A DNA stretch of 64,000 bases, from NCBI RefSeq assembly GCF_001469955.1, contig NZ_LOPU01000029.1:682001-746000 (forward strand). The letters are read 5' to 3'. Positions 32,707-41,954 of this stretch are shown one piece after another. Origin of the DNA: Haloprofundus marisrubri. GTDB taxonomy: Archaea > Halobacteriota > Halobacteria > Halobacteriales > Haloferacaceae. The notes beneath the pieces are model-generated. The model worked only from the letters and a program-made list of their open reading frames with translations. It had not been told where the DNA came from and ran no database searches. Each line of letters opens with the position of its first letter. Within the stretch, counting starts at the first letter, position 1. The position numbers were made by a program, and so were the translations under genes.

Positions 32707-33720
32707 ATGGACCGAGCTGACGAGGCAGGAGACGACGCCGTCACGGATGCGACGGACACGACGAGCGCGCTCCCGGCAGACGGCCCCGTCCGCGTTCTTC
32801 ACGTCGACGACGACGCGCCGTTTTCGGACCTCGTCGCGGCGTTTCTCGAACGTGACGCCGGCGGCGACGACGACGCTCCGCTCCGCGTCGAATCCGTCTC
32901 CGACCCCGGCGTCGCCGTCGACCGTCTCGAAGGTGACCACGGGTTCGACTGCATCGTCAGCGACTACGATATGCCGGAGATGAGCGGTCTCGAACTACTC
33001 GAACGCGTCCGCGAGTTCGACACCGAGATTCCCTTCATCCTCTTTACCGGCCACGGCAGCGAGGAGATTGCCAGTCGAGCGATTTCTGCGGGCGTCACCG
33101 ACTACCTCCGTAAGGGAACCGGTTCCTCGAAGTTCGCCCTTCTCGGCCGTCGTATCCGTAACGCGACGGCGACGTACCGCGCCGAACGCGAACTCCGCCG
33201 GAGCGAACTCCGCCTGCGCCGCGTCATCGACCTCCTCCCACAGTGCGTGTTCGTCAAAGACGAAGATGGCCGGTATCTGCTGGTCAACGAGACGAGTGCG
33301 TCGGTGTACGACATGGACCCCGAAGAGGTCGAAGGAACGCTCGAAACCGAACTGGTCGACTCCGAGTTGGCCGCACACTTCCTCGACGAAGACCGCGAAG
33401 TCATCGAATCCGGCGAGGCGATGTTCGTCTCCGAACAGCGCGTTCACGCCGACGACGGGTCGCTGAGAGTCGAGCGAGTCCACAAGATTCCGTACAGACT
33501 CGCGCGAACGGACAAACCTGCGGTTCTGGGTGTCGTCACCGACCTGACCGACGAGGCACAGCGACACGACGAACTCGACGAACTCACCGAGCGTCTCGTC
33601 GACGCCCGCGCCGCACTCGAAGCAGGCGACGTCGAGACGGTCGCACGCGTCCACGAGGACGCCATCGAGAAACTCGAAACGTTGCGCGACGACATCAGCG
33701 TCAAAGCCAGCCGTCAGTAA
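32707..33720 (+). CDS. Response regulator with PAS domain, no output kinase
   Basis: A 337-residue protein. The receiver domain (about 29-150) has VLHVDDDAPF, the phospho-acceptor Asp86 in IVSDYDMPEMSG and a Lys in YLRKGTGSS. A PAS domain follows (about 170-280; DLLPQCVFVKDEDGRYLLVN, then VHADDGSLRVERVHKIPYR). The last 50 residues are a charged coiled coil (ALEAGDVETVARVHEDAIEK). There is no histidine kinase or DNA-binding domain, so it likely acts by protein contact. TATA at 32680-32683 sits 26 bases before the ATG (leaderless). Confidence 0.85.
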   Translation: MDRADEAGDDAVTDATDTTSALPADGPVRVLHVDDDAPFSDLVAAFLERDAGGDDDAPLRVESVSDPGVAVDRLEGDHGFDCIVSDYDMPEMSGLELLERVREFDTEIPFILFTGHGSEEIASRAISAGVTDYLRKGTGSSKFALLGRRIRNATATYRAERELRRSELRLRRVIDLLPQCVFVKDEDGRYLLVNETSASVYDMDPEEVEGTLETELVDSELAAHFLDEDREVIESGEAMFVSEQRVHADDGSLRVERVHKIPYRLARTDKPAVLGVVTDLTDEAQRHDELDELTERLVDARAALEAGDVETVARVHEDAIEKLETLRDDISVKASRQ

Positions 33721-33742
33721 CCGATTTCGCGGCGTCTCGGCG

Positions 33743-34699
33743 CTACAGCGACCGCTCGGGGTCGCCGTGGAGCAGCATATCCGAGAACATCTGCTTGAAG
33801 CGGTCCTCGTCGATGGCTTCGACCACCCGCGTCCGCGGTTCGCCGTCGGTGATACCGAGTTCGTCGACGAGGCTGTAGCCACGGGTCATCCCTTCTCGCT
33901 CGTCGACGTCGACGAAGTACGTCTCCGCCTCCGTCACGAGTTCCGGTTCGAGCAGACAGGCGACCGCCAGCGAATCCGGTTGCGTCGTCGAGTCGACGCC
34001 GAGGCGTTCCTTCGAGAACTCGCGGGCGTGTCGCGTGATAGTCGTAAAGAAGTCCGCGTAGGGGGTGTCGGCCTCTTCGAACGGTTCGAGTTCGTCGGCG
34101 TCGAACGCTCCCTGTCGAAGCGTCAGCCCCCAGTCGACGAGGTTCACGTCGAGTTCCTCCATCACGATTTTCGCCGCGTCGGGGTCGACCCAGAAGTTGA
34201 ACTCCGCGGAGGGCGTGTCGTTGCCGATGGTGTTGACCGCCCCGCCCATCACCCACACCTCGTCGAGTAGGTCGTTCAACTTCGGTTCGCGGCGGACCGC
34301 GAGCGCGACGTTCGTCAGCGGGCCGATGCAGGCGAGACTGACTTCGCCGGGCGACTCGCGGACCGTCTCGACGATTTTGTCGACGGCGTGGCCGTCGGCC
34401 GAGGGGATGTCGGTGTCGGGGTACAGTTCGCCGCCGAGGCCACCGTCGCCGTGGACGTGGTCGACGTGTTCGAACTCCTTGACCAGCGGACGACGCGACC
34501 CCTCGTAGACGGGCACGTCGTCGGCTGCGTCCGCGAGGTCGAGGGTGTACTTCGCGTTCTCGACTTCGTAGTCGAACTCGACGTTTCCGGCGACGATGGT
34601 GAGCGCCTCCAGTTCGATGGAGTCGGCTAACGCGGCCAGAAGAATGGCCTGCGTGTCGTCACCTGCGGTGTCCGTGTCGATGAGAACGCGGCGTGACAT
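33743..34699 (-). CDS. Inosine-uridine-preferring nucleoside hydrolase
   Basis: A 318-residue protein starting MSRRVLIDTDTAGDD, the calcium-site DTDxGxDD-like motif of the family. Further marks are LACIGPLTNVALAV, VMGGAVNTIGND and FNFWVDPDAAKIV with the later metal Asp near 230. It hydrolyses ribonucleosides to base and ribose in salvage. The ATG at 34699 begins at the metal motif; the open frame upstream (27 codons) is not acidic. It converges on the REC-PAS gene with 22 bases between. Confidence 0.9.
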   Translation of the reverse strand: MSRRVLIDTDTAGDDTQAILLAALADSIELEALTIVAGNVEFDYEVENAKYTLDLADAADDVPVYEGSRRPLVKEFEHVDHVHGDGGLGGELYPDTDIPSADGHAVDKIVETVRESPGEVSLACIGPLTNVALAVRREPKLNDLLDEVWVMGGAVNTIGNDTPSAEFNFWVDPDAAKIVMEELDVNLVDWGLTLRQGAFDADELEPFEEADTPYADFFTTITRHAREFSKERLGVDSTTQPDSLAVACLLEPELVTEAETYFVDVDEREGMTRGYSLVDELGITDGEPRTRVVEAIDEDRFKQMFSDMLLHGDPERSL

Positions 34700-34812
34700 G
34701 CTTGCCACGTCACCCGGTGTGCTCTTAACAGTCCTGCCCCGACTCGCTCCGAGCGAACGCTGGGTCATCGGGGACGCCACGGTTTAACCGACGGCGGCCC
34801 CACCTCCGCTCG

Positions 34813-35679
34813 ATGCCCGAGACACCCCCCGACAGCCTCTCCGAACGCGTCGCCACCGCCCTCGACCGCACTCCGGACGCCGTAACCGAACTGACGGAAC
34901 TCGACGGCGGGATGATTGGCTCCGTGTACCGCGTCGGATTCGACGACCGAACCGTCGTGGCGAAAGTCGGCGACACGCCGCTGGATGTCGAGGCGTTCAT
35001 GCTCCGGTATCTCACCGACGAGAGCGACCTCCCGGTTCCCGACGTGCTGTACGCGGACCCCGAGCTACTCGTCCTCACACACGTCGACGGCGACTCGACG
35101 TTCTCCGTTGCGACCGAACGCGACGCCGCCGACCACCTCTGTCGACTCCACGACGTGCGCGCCGATGCGTTCGGTTTCCCCCGGGACACGCTCACCGGCC
35201 CTGTCCGTCAGCCGAACCCGTGGACCGACTCGTGGCCCGAGTTCTTCGAACAGCATCGCCTCCGTCACGTCGCGGACCTCGCTGCCGACGGCGGGTCGCT
35301 GTCGCCGTCGCTGCACGCGCGCGTCGAAAGCGTCGCCGACGATGTTGACTCCTTGCTCACCGACCCCGACCGCCCATCACTGATTCACGGCGACGTGTGG
35401 ACCACGAACCTCTTAGCACAGAACGACGAGATTCGGGCGTTTCTCGACCCGGCGTGTTACTACGCACATCCCGAAGTCGAACTGGCGTACGTCGACTGGA
35501 CGGACACCTTCGGCGATACGTTTTTCACTCGGTATCGGGAGTCTCGCGGCATCGACTCGGGCTTTTTCGAGCGCCGCCGGTTCGTCTATCGACTGTATCC
35601 GCTGTTGGTCCACGTGCATCTGTTCGGCGGGCAGTACCCCGACGAGGTGGCCGAGACGCTGAATCGAATCGGCTACTGA
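34813..35679 (+). CDS. Fructosamine-3-kinase / aminoglycoside-phosphotransferase-like kinase
   Basis: A 288-residue protein-kinase-like fold. LDGGMIGSVYRVGF (nucleotide loop), VVAKVGDTPLDVEAFML, the catalytic LIHGDVWTTNLL near 195 and FLDPACYYAHPEVELAY (metal-binding Asp and the family YYAHPE) identify the fructosamine kinase branch. Such enzymes phosphorylate ketoamine adducts on proteins so they fall off. Divergent from the nucleoside hydrolase across 113 bases. The protein substrate is unknown; other APH-like substrates are possible. Confidence 0.88.
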   Translation: MPETPPDSLSERVATALDRTPDAVTELTELDGGMIGSVYRVGFDDRTVVAKVGDTPLDVEAFMLRYLTDESDLPVPDVLYADPELLVLTHVDGDSTFSVATERDAADHLCRLHDVRADAFGFPRDTLTGPVRQPNPWTDSWPEFFEQHRLRHVADLAADGGSLSPSLHARVESVADDVDSLLTDPDRPSLIHGDVWTTNLLAQNDEIRAFLDPACYYAHPEVELAYVDWTDTFGDTFFTRYRESRGIDSGFFERRRFVYRLYPLLVHVHLFGGQYPDEVAETLNRIGY

Positions 35680-35877
35680 ACGGCGCACGCCGCAGAGGAG
35701 AACTGACTTCTACCGTGGTCGGGTACTCTCGGGCGGCCGATGACGACAGCACCGTTCCGAGTCGGGGTGGCTCCCGACGGTGACGAACCCTATGAGTGCC
35801 GAGGCCGACTCCACACGTCGCCAGCGACGCGTGTTCGATTCCTCCCGGCGACCCGATAGTCCCAGTCTCTGTCTAAC

Positions 35878-35886
35878 GAGTATATC
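35878..35886 (+). promoter_or_regulatory. TATA box of the cupin gene
   Basis: GAGTATATC, centred about 31 bases before the ATG at 35913. Confidence 0.5.
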
Positions 35887-35912
35887 TCCGCGCGAGTAGT
35901 ATATGATGTGCC

Positions 35913-36416
35913 ATGTCACACGACACGATGTTCGACAGAGGCCCGACCGTAGCGACCGACAACGATGGCCAAGCACTCTGGTCCATCGGCGTTCTCGTCG
36001 TGCCGAAAGTCGACGCGACACAGACCGAGGGCGCGTTCTCGCTCATCGAACACACCGCTCCGGCAGGGTGGGAGACACCTTACCACGTCCACCACGGTGA
36101 GGACGAACTGTTCTACGTTCTGGAGGGCGCTATCGACTGTTACTACGGCGAGGACGGTGCAGAGATGCTGCACGCCGAAGCGAACGACACGGTGTTTCTT
36201 CCGAGAGATATCCCGCACGGGTTCCGAGTCGTGAGCGACGAGCAGTGCCGGATGCTGATTCAACTCACCCCCGCCGGCTTCGAGGGGTTCTTCGAGGAGG
36301 CTGGTGTCCCCGCAGAGCGGCGAGAGACCCCACCGCCGGCCGAACCGGACCCCGAAGCGCTCGCCGAAATCGGCCGGAAGTACCAACTCGACATTCTCGG
36401 CCCACTTCCCGCGTGA
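35913..36416 (+). CDS. Cupin-domain protein
   Basis: A 167-residue single-domain cupin. The metal site HxHx4E is seen as His58, His60 and Glu65 (HVHHGEDELFYVLEG), and a late His102 (IPHGFRV) completes the usual 3-His/1-Glu set. The closest type by motif spacing is the quercetin-dioxygenase-like cupins, but a dioxygenase reaction cannot be claimed. The C-terminal tail (PPPAEPDPEALAEIGRK) is a typical helix ending. It precedes the PhoD gene by 61 bases on the same strand. Confidence 0.85.
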   Translation: MSHDTMFDRGPTVATDNDGQALWSIGVLVVPKVDATQTEGAFSLIEHTAPAGWETPYHVHHGEDELFYVLEGAIDCYYGEDGAEMLHAEANDTVFLPRDIPHGFRVVSDEQCRMLIQLTPAGFEGFFEEAGVPAERRETPPPAEPDPEALAEIGRKYQLDILGPLPA

Positions 36417-36477
36417 GACGCCGAACGCCACTGCCACAATCGAAACCTCGATTGCCCAACAGTGAGAGACGATCAGT

Positions 36478-38232
36478 ATGGCCGGTGACTTCGCCCCGAC
36501 GTCGGGGCGTGCTTCTTCAGACAACCACTCCGGACTCCTCTCGGAACTCGACTCTCACGACCTCGCGTTCACGACGACAGTCGGCGAGGCGACGAGTGAG
36601 GACCCCTTCGAGTTCGACCCGGACGCCGACCCGAACGAGACGTTTCCGCAGTCGGTCGCAAGCGGCGGTCCGACGCCGAGCGGTGTCATCCTTTGGACGC
36701 GCATCGCTCCAGAGGTGTTCGACACGGACTCGCAGTTGGCAGTTCGGGTCGCCACCGACGAAACCCTCGAACACGCCGTTTTCGACGGCGTCGTAACCGA
36801 CGACGCGTCGATTCGGGCACACGACTACACGGTGAAAATCGACTTCGACGGCCGACTCGACGCCGACACCACCTACTACTACCAGTTTGTCTACGACGGC
36901 GTCGCCTCCCGTGTCGGCCGCTGCCGGACGCTTCCGGACCCGGAGACGACACCCGAATCCGTTCGGTTCGCCGTCTTGGCGTGTCAGAACTATCTCAACG
37001 GCTACTATCCGGCGTTGCACTACGTCGCCGAGGAGGACGTCGACTTTCTCGTCCACGTCGGCGACTTCATCTACGAGTCCAGCGACGGCCACTTCAAAGG
37101 GCTCGGCTCCTACGACTATTCGGACAGAGAACTGTCGTTTCCGAGCGGGAACGGCCGCGTCCACACGCTCGACGACTACCGGTATCTGTACCGAACGTAC
37201 CGCTCGGACAGATTCATGCAGGAGGCGTTGGAGTCGCACACGCTCATCGCCGGTTGGGACGACCACGAACTCGTCAACGACGTCTACTGGGACCGCCGGA
37301 CGGACGCGCCGTCGGGCGACCACCCGCGAAGCGACGACCCCGAGTTCATGACCGAACTGGTCGCCGACGCGATGCACGCGTGGTGGGAGTACATGCCCGC
37401 CCGCGTGACCTACGACCCGGAGGGTGAGTCGCTGCAGGAACGCTTCCGACTGTGGCGGTCGTTCGAGTTCGGTGACCTGCTCACGTTAGTGCTGACCGAC
37501 GAGCGACTGTTCCGCGACCCGCCCCGGGAGGCGATACCCACCCCGGACAACGTCGGCCCGCAGTACGAACCGCCGGGGCGGACGATGCTCGGCGAACAGC
37601 AGCGTGATTGGCTCGTCGACACCATCACCGGGTCGGAGTCGACGTGGACCGTCTGGGCCGACGAGGTGCTCACGGTGCCGTTCCGTCTCGGGTCGGGGCC
37701 GCTGTCTCTCTACCCGGTTCAGGGCGGGTGGGACGGCTACACGCGCGAACGACAGCGAATCACGGAAGCCATCGGCGCGGCCGACGTCGACAACTTCGTC
37801 ACGCTCACCGGCGACATGCACTGTTACATCGCCGCGTACCAGCAGACCTCGTATCCGGGTCGGGTCTCGGGGGGCGAAGGCGTCGCGCAAGGCGACCGTA
37901 TCGGCGTCGAGTTCATGACGCCGGCGATAACCTCACTGAACGTCGCCGAGGCGCTTCACCTCACCCGTGGGTGGCGAGGCCGCATCACCGAGCCACTGCT
38001 CACGAAGCTTATCACGGCGATGAATCCACACATCGAGTTCTTCGACAGTCACAACTGGGGCTACTCGGTCGTGGAGTTTACACCCGAAAACTGCACGTAC
38101 GTCGGACACGCCGTCGACAAGCGGACGAACGAGGAGACCGCCGACCACGACGTCGTCACCGCGTACCGCGTCCGCGAAGGCGAGGTGCAGTTAGAGGACG
38201 TGACCGACGAGTATCGCTCGCCCTCACCGTGA
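36478..38232 (+). CDS. phoD: PhoD-family alkaline phosphatase
   Basis: A 584-residue PhoD-like phosphodiesterase/phosphatase. An N-terminal beta domain (FPQSVASGGPTPSGVILWTR) is followed by the metallophosphatase core (FAVLACQNYLNGYYPALHYV, HVGDFIYESSDG, IAGWDDHELVND, LTGDMHCYIAAY). The usual Tat signal is absent: the ATG at 36478 leads straight into an acidic N-terminus (MAGDFAPTSGRASSDNH), so it may be cytosolic or exported by another route. Full length otherwise. The first 50 residues look unusual for the family. Confidence 0.88.
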   Translation: MAGDFAPTSGRASSDNHSGLLSELDSHDLAFTTTVGEATSEDPFEFDPDADPNETFPQSVASGGPTPSGVILWTRIAPEVFDTDSQLAVRVATDETLEHAVFDGVVTDDASIRAHDYTVKIDFDGRLDADTTYYYQFVYDGVASRVGRCRTLPDPETTPESVRFAVLACQNYLNGYYPALHYVAEEDVDFLVHVGDFIYESSDGHFKGLGSYDYSDRELSFPSGNGRVHTLDDYRYLYRTYRSDRFMQEALESHTLIAGWDDHELVNDVYWDRRTDAPSGDHPRSDDPEFMTELVADAMHAWWEYMPARVTYDPEGESLQERFRLWRSFEFGDLLTLVLTDERLFRDPPREAIPTPDNVGPQYEPPGRTMLGEQQRDWLVDTITGSESTWTVWADEVLTVPFRLGSGPLSLYPVQGGWDGYTRERQRITEAIGAADVDNFVTLTGDMHCYIAAYQQTSYPGRVSGGEGVAQGDRIGVEFMTPAITSLNVAEALHLTRGWRGRITEPLLTKLITAMNPHIEFFDSHNWGYSVVEFTPENCTYVGHAVDKRTNEETADHDVVTAYRVREGEVQLEDVTDEYRSPSP

Positions 38233-38454
38233 TTGGGGAGTCGTACCGTCGGTGAACACGTTCTCGGACGCAGCTAATCGTCCGTACCGGAGATGAAGGG
38301 AGTGAGAACCGAGGATTCCTCGAAACGTTCGGCTCGATGTGTCGAAGCGACACCGTACGAGTACAGAAACGTGTACGTGGTCAAGTGTCTTGACAAATGC
38401 ATCCTAAACAAAGGTTCGAACATTAATCAGAGCGTTATGAACACAGATGCCAAG

Positions 38455-38461
38455 TCTTATC
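38455..38461 (+). promoter_or_regulatory. Likely TATA region of the cold-shock gene
   Basis: CTTATCC, centred 31 bases before the ATG at 38489, in a locally AT-richer stretch. GATATATTT at 38477-38485 is too near the start to be the TATA box. Confidence 0.4.
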
Positions 38462-38488
38462 CGTGGGCTGTGATTGGATATATTTGCA

Positions 38489-38686
38489 ATGGCAAACGGT
38501 AAGGTTGATTTCTTCAACGACACTGGCGGCTACGGTTTCATCTCGACGGACGACTCTGACGACGACGTGTTCTTCCACATGGAAGACGTTGGCGGCGAGG
38601 ACCTGACGGAAGGTACCGAAATCGAATTCGACATCGAACAGGCCCCGAAAGGCCCGCGCGCGAAGAACGTCGTTCGCACTAACTAA
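38489..38686 (+). CDS. cspA: Cold-shock domain protein (CspA family)
   Basis: A 65-residue OB-fold protein with the RNA-binding motifs GYGFIS (RNP1, residues 14-19) and DVFFH (RNP2), ending APKGPRAKNVVRTN. It is a small RNA chaperone, slightly acidic as usual in haloarchaea. ATG at 38489 gives MANGKVDFFND. A T-rich tract (TTGCTTTTTACT) at 38723-38734 follows the stop and may terminate it. Confidence 0.95.
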   Translation: MANGKVDFFNDTGGYGFISTDDSDDDVFFHMEDVGGEDLTEGTEIEFDIEQAPKGPRAKNVVRTN

Positions 38687-39014
38687 GTTTTCACGCAGTC
38701 GCCACACGGCGACACCGCGTAATTGCTTTTTACTACTCTACACCGCCGAGAGCGACTGCGCTTTCGACCGCACGTTCTCGCAAGACAGCCCACTCGTCGG
38801 TACGCGTCGATACGGTTCGTTATCGCTCGTCGTTCGTGTGCTCCGGTTCTACCGGTTCACACAGGACGAGGAGTTCTTCTTCTTCCAGGACCGTCTCGGC
38901 CGGTCGGATTCGGGCGATGAACTGCTGTTGACGGTACTGGTCGTGTTCTTCGTCTCCGCCGGTCTGTTCTACAGCGTCGAGTTCCAGACGACCCCGGCCG
39001 TCGACGACTTCGGG
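38687..39014. other. 328-base interval after cspA with a start-less coding-like tail
   Basis: The left part (38687-38819) holds only the T tract. On the minus strand 38820-39014 reads 64 sense codons then TAA, strongly acidic (VLEEEELLVLCEPVEPEHT) with GC-ending codons, in frame with and directly after the stop of the GIY-YIG-like gene. It has no ATG, GTG or TTG. It may be a remnant of a lost gene or a read-through extension. Confidence 0.4.
38723..38734 (+). terminator. Possible T-rich terminator of cspA
   Basis: TTGCTTTTTACT about 40 bases after the stop codon. Archaeal terminators are often short T tracts; no hairpin is evident. Confidence 0.3.
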
Positions 39015-39725
39015 TTACAACGGCTGTGTCTTCTCGACTGCGTCACCCAATGCGTTCAACACGGCTGGGTCGTACTCCTCGTCGACGTGGTTGACGTTCC
39101 AGAGACCGGACTCTCGAATCTTCTTGCTTCGACTCGCTGTGCCGAGCCACTCGCCCGACCGCGGGTCGACAGGGTCGTGCTGGTAGTTGCTCAGAAGTGC
39201 GATGACGTTCCGTTCGATGTACGCTCGTTGGCTCTCGGCGCTCGGCTCGTCGTCGACAGCGACCCAGAGAAACGGCAGGTCGCGGAGGTAATTGCTCACC
39301 CGTCGTTCCATGTCGAGTTCGTCGAGTCGGAGCTCTCGCTTCGCCGTCGAGCCGACACCCCACTGCGGATACGTCTCTCGAAGTCCGTCTCGGTCGACGA
39401 GTGCCTCACCGACTCGTTTACGGAACACCGAGCCTCGATGGTTGCCACCGCCTTCGTACGTGCCCCGCTGCGCGCCTCGGTGAGTGCGGAGCCGGTCCCA
39501 CAGCGAGGTGCTGCTCCCTTCGGAGACGGCGTGTGTGCCGACTCGCGTCGCCCGCGGCTGGTCGGTCGTCTCGCGCGTCTCCTCGGGTGCGAAGAAGAAG
39601 TAGACGCCGCGGTCCGGCCAGTCCATGTATCCCGTGCAGTCGGCCAGTGTCTGTCGCCCGCCGACGCGCGCTTCGAGGTCGTCGAACAACCGATAGAGTT
39701 CGTCGAGGTCGTCCCGTCTCGTCAT
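39015..39725 (-). CDS. GIY-YIG-like nuclease-fold protein
   Basis: A 236-residue protein. RGVYFFFAPEE and RVGTHAVSEG resemble the GIY and YIG strands, SLWDRLRTHRG gives the Arg helix, and GNHRGSVFRKRVGEALV the following helix of the superfamily. The second half (IERNVIALLSN, WLGTASRSKKIRESGLWNVNHV) is a conserved haloarchaeal extension. It may be a DNA repair or restriction-type nuclease. The ATG at 39725 (MTRRDDLDELYR) is chosen; a farther upstream start would run through the divergent gene's promoter and start codon. Confidence 0.6.
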   Translation of the reverse strand: MTRRDDLDELYRLFDDLEARVGGRQTLADCTGYMDWPDRGVYFFFAPEETRETTDQPRATRVGTHAVSEGSSTSLWDRLRTHRGAQRGTYEGGGNHRGSVFRKRVGEALVDRDGLRETYPQWGVGSTAKRELRLDELDMERRVSNYLRDLPFLWVAVDDEPSAESQRAYIERNVIALLSNYQHDPVDPRSGEWLGTASRSKKIRESGLWNVNHVDEEYDPAVLNALGDAVEKTQPL

Positions 39726-39828
39726 TCGCTCGGCCGTTTCGTGTCCCCGTACAAATAACGCCGCCACCCTCTGTGAGTCCCCGAGTCGGCACGGACCGTT
39801 TTTGCTATCGGCGACGCTATCTGAACCC

Positions 39829-40110
39829 GTGACCGACGACACCGACAGTTCGGAGTTCGACCGTGTGAAACAGCGAGCAGCCGACGCCCTCGGCGATACG
39901 GACGCCGTTTCGCTCTACGTCGGCCTCGTCGCTGCCGACGGCGACAACGAGTTCTACTTCGCCAACGACGTCGACGAGGAGCGACTGCAGGAGATGGCCA
40001 GTCAACAACTCGGGATGCTGACCCGCGTGCTCGCCGAGCAGTCAGACGCGAGCATCGAACAGGTCGCAGAACACGCCGCCGAGACGGCCAAACAGATGAA
40101 CGTGCGGTGA
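39829..40110 (+). CDS. Conserved haloarchaeal protein of unknown function, 93 residues
   Basis: The GTG at 39829 begins VTDDTDSSEFDRV. The protein is acidic with a beta segment (VSLYVGLVAADGDNEFYF) and a helical C-terminus (RLQEMASQQLGMLTRVLAEQ, QVAEHAAETAKQMNVR). I do not recognise a family. It is divergent from the GIY-YIG-like gene and ends 34 bases before the convergent spermidine-synthase-like gene. Confidence 0.65.
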   Translation: MTDDTDSSEFDRVKQRAADALGDTDAVSLYVGLVAADGDNEFYFANDVDEERLQEMASQQLGMLTRVLAEQSDASIEQVAEHAAETAKQMNVR

Positions 40111-40144
40111 ACGGCGAAGGAAACCCTCGCTCGGATTCGAGTGC

Positions 40145-41803
40145 TTAACTCGCCCGCGCCGGAGCGGCGAGCGGGGGCGACTGGCCCGATTGCATTCCGA
40201 TTATGCTCGGCCCAGTCCCGACTGGGCCGACGAGCGAGTCCGCCGTCTCGTTCGACGACCCCGACTCGTTCGACTGCTGAATCACGTACCGCTGGCCGAC
40301 CATCGGGTCCAAGAGGCTGTCGACGGGTGCGCGGTCGTCGCGCAGCACCGGCACGTCACCCGTCTCGGTCGTCCGCTGGTAGTTGCGTATCTCCGAGTCG
40401 AGGTCGATACCGATGTTCTGACGCTCGTTGCGCGCGAGCAACTGCTGTTCGGTGACGACCGACTCGTTCTTCGTGGCGATGACTTCGATGTTCTGCACCA
40501 CCCCACCGCCGGCGGTCGGGAAGCTGTACACTTGCGGGAACACCTGTGACATCGTCTTGTACTCGGCGCGGTAGAACTTCGACGCCGGGCCGGTCGGCGC
40601 GGAGATGACGTTGGCGAAGAGGATGCCGTCTTCGGAGAGACGACTGTCCGCGAGTTGCATGAACTCCTCAGTGGTCAACTCGAACGGCACCTTGTCCTTC
40701 TGGTAGGCGTCGAGAACGATGAGGTCGTACGTCCGGTTCGTCTCTTGGAGGAACTGCCGGCCGTCGGTGTTGTAGATGTTCAGATTCTCGGACTCCTCGA
40801 CCCGGAAGTACTCCTTCGAGACGTCGATGACTTCCGGGTCGATTTCGGCGACGTCGACGGTGACGTTGTAGTCCTCGGCGAAGCGTTTCGGCCCGGTGAA
40901 CCCGCCGCCGCCAATGAACAAGACCCGGTCGACGTCGTCGGTCATCAGTAAGGGCAGATGGAAGTAGCGCGTGTAGTCGAAGACGTGCCGGTTGGGGTCG
41001 CTCTTGTCCATCGCGCTGTGTCGCTGGCCGTCGAGGTACAGCGTCCGCGTGTCGCCGAGGTCGACGACTTGAAGCTCTTGATACGGCGTCTGCGTCTCGT
41101 AGACGACGCGGCCTTCGACCGAGATACCGGCGACGCCGCTTCCGACCGCCGCGACGAGCAGTACGAGGACGAATCCGCTCGCCACCGCCTGGTCACGGCC
41201 GATACCGGGACGGGTGAGTACGAGCGCCGTCACCACCGAGAGCACGCCGAAGACGAGCGCAATCTGTTCGACACCGAGCGTCGGGATGAGAAAGTACGTC
41301 GTCGCGAACGCGCCGACGATACTCCCGATAGTTCCGAGGGCGTAGACGTGCCCCGACGCCTCACCGAGTCCCTCCTTTGCAGAGAGTTCGGCCGCATAGG
41401 GGCTGATGTAGCCGAGCAGGTACGTCGGCGGACCGAATAGGAGCGTGATAGCCGGTAGCGAAGCGAACCGACTCGGCAGCGGGAAGCCCGAGGTCGCCCG
41501 AAGCAGTAAATCACCGAGGAAGATGAGGCCCGCGACGTACGCCGCCGTCAGGAGGAACACCCGTGCCATCCGGTCGTTCGTCGCCTGCTGGGACGCGAGT
41601 TTACCGCCGCGGTGGTAGCCGTAGCTGAGTGCGGCGAGGAAGACGCCGATGATGCCGCCCCACGTGTAGATGCTGCTGCCGAACTGCGGGGCTATCATGC
41701 GCCCGGCGAGAATCTCCAACCCCATACTGGCGACGCCGGAGACGAACACCGCCAGTTCCGGTTTCGTCAGTCGGAGGGCGTCGAACGAGCGAGACGTGCT
41801 CAT
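40145..41803 (-). CDS. Membrane-fused spermidine-synthase-like protein
   Basis: A 552-residue two-part protein. Residues about 14-215 form six or seven membrane helices (AVFVSGVASMGLEILAGRMI, IGVFLAALSYGYHRGG, YVAGLIFLGDLLLRA, TYLLGYISPYAAEL). The cytosolic or external rest is a Rossmann SAM domain like spermidine synthase (RVLFIGGGGFTGPKRF, VAEIDPEVIDVSKEYF, LIVLDAYQKDKVPFELTT). The active-site loop DAYQKD lacks the polyamine-enzyme gate motif, so aminopropyl transfer is uncertain. The ATG at 41803 (MSTSRSFDALRL) fits the membrane start. Confidence 0.85.
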   Translation of the reverse strand: MSTSRSFDALRLTKPELAVFVSGVASMGLEILAGRMIAPQFGSSIYTWGGIIGVFLAALSYGYHRGGKLASQQATNDRMARVFLLTAAYVAGLIFLGDLLLRATSGFPLPSRFASLPAITLLFGPPTYLLGYISPYAAELSAKEGLGEASGHVYALGTIGSIVGAFATTYFLIPTLGVEQIALVFGVLSVVTALVLTRPGIGRDQAVASGFVLVLLVAAVGSGVAGISVEGRVVYETQTPYQELQVVDLGDTRTLYLDGQRHSAMDKSDPNRHVFDYTRYFHLPLLMTDDVDRVLFIGGGGFTGPKRFAEDYNVTVDVAEIDPEVIDVSKEYFRVEESENLNIYNTDGRQFLQETNRTYDLIVLDAYQKDKVPFELTTEEFMQLADSRLSEDGILFANVISAPTGPASKFYRAEYKTMSQVFPQVYSFPTAGGGVVQNIEVIATKNESVVTEQQLLARNERQNIGIDLDSEIRNYQRTTETGDVPVLRDDRAPVDSLLDPMVGQRYVIQQSNESGSSNETADSLVGPVGTGPSIIGMQSGQSPPLAAPARAS

Positions 41804-41954
41804 GACACAGCGAAAGGGGCCCGGCACAATAACTGTTCGACGCACGCCGGCCCGAAACGGTGGTTATTCGACACAGCTCGGTCCGACACACCGACTGGCC
41901 GGAGCGACACTGCTGACCCCCGCGCTTACCTACCGTGGGACTGTACATCTCCCG

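Noticed and set aside
38401-38440. GGTTCGAAC resembling a tRNA T-loop
   Set aside because: No acceptor stem, anticodon arm or CCA-side pairing around it; it lies in the cspA upstream region.
38838-39758. Plus-strand frame starting with a Phe-rich segment
   Set aside because: Runs antisense to the GIY-YIG-like gene with no recognisable domain; the minus strand is acidic and conserved.
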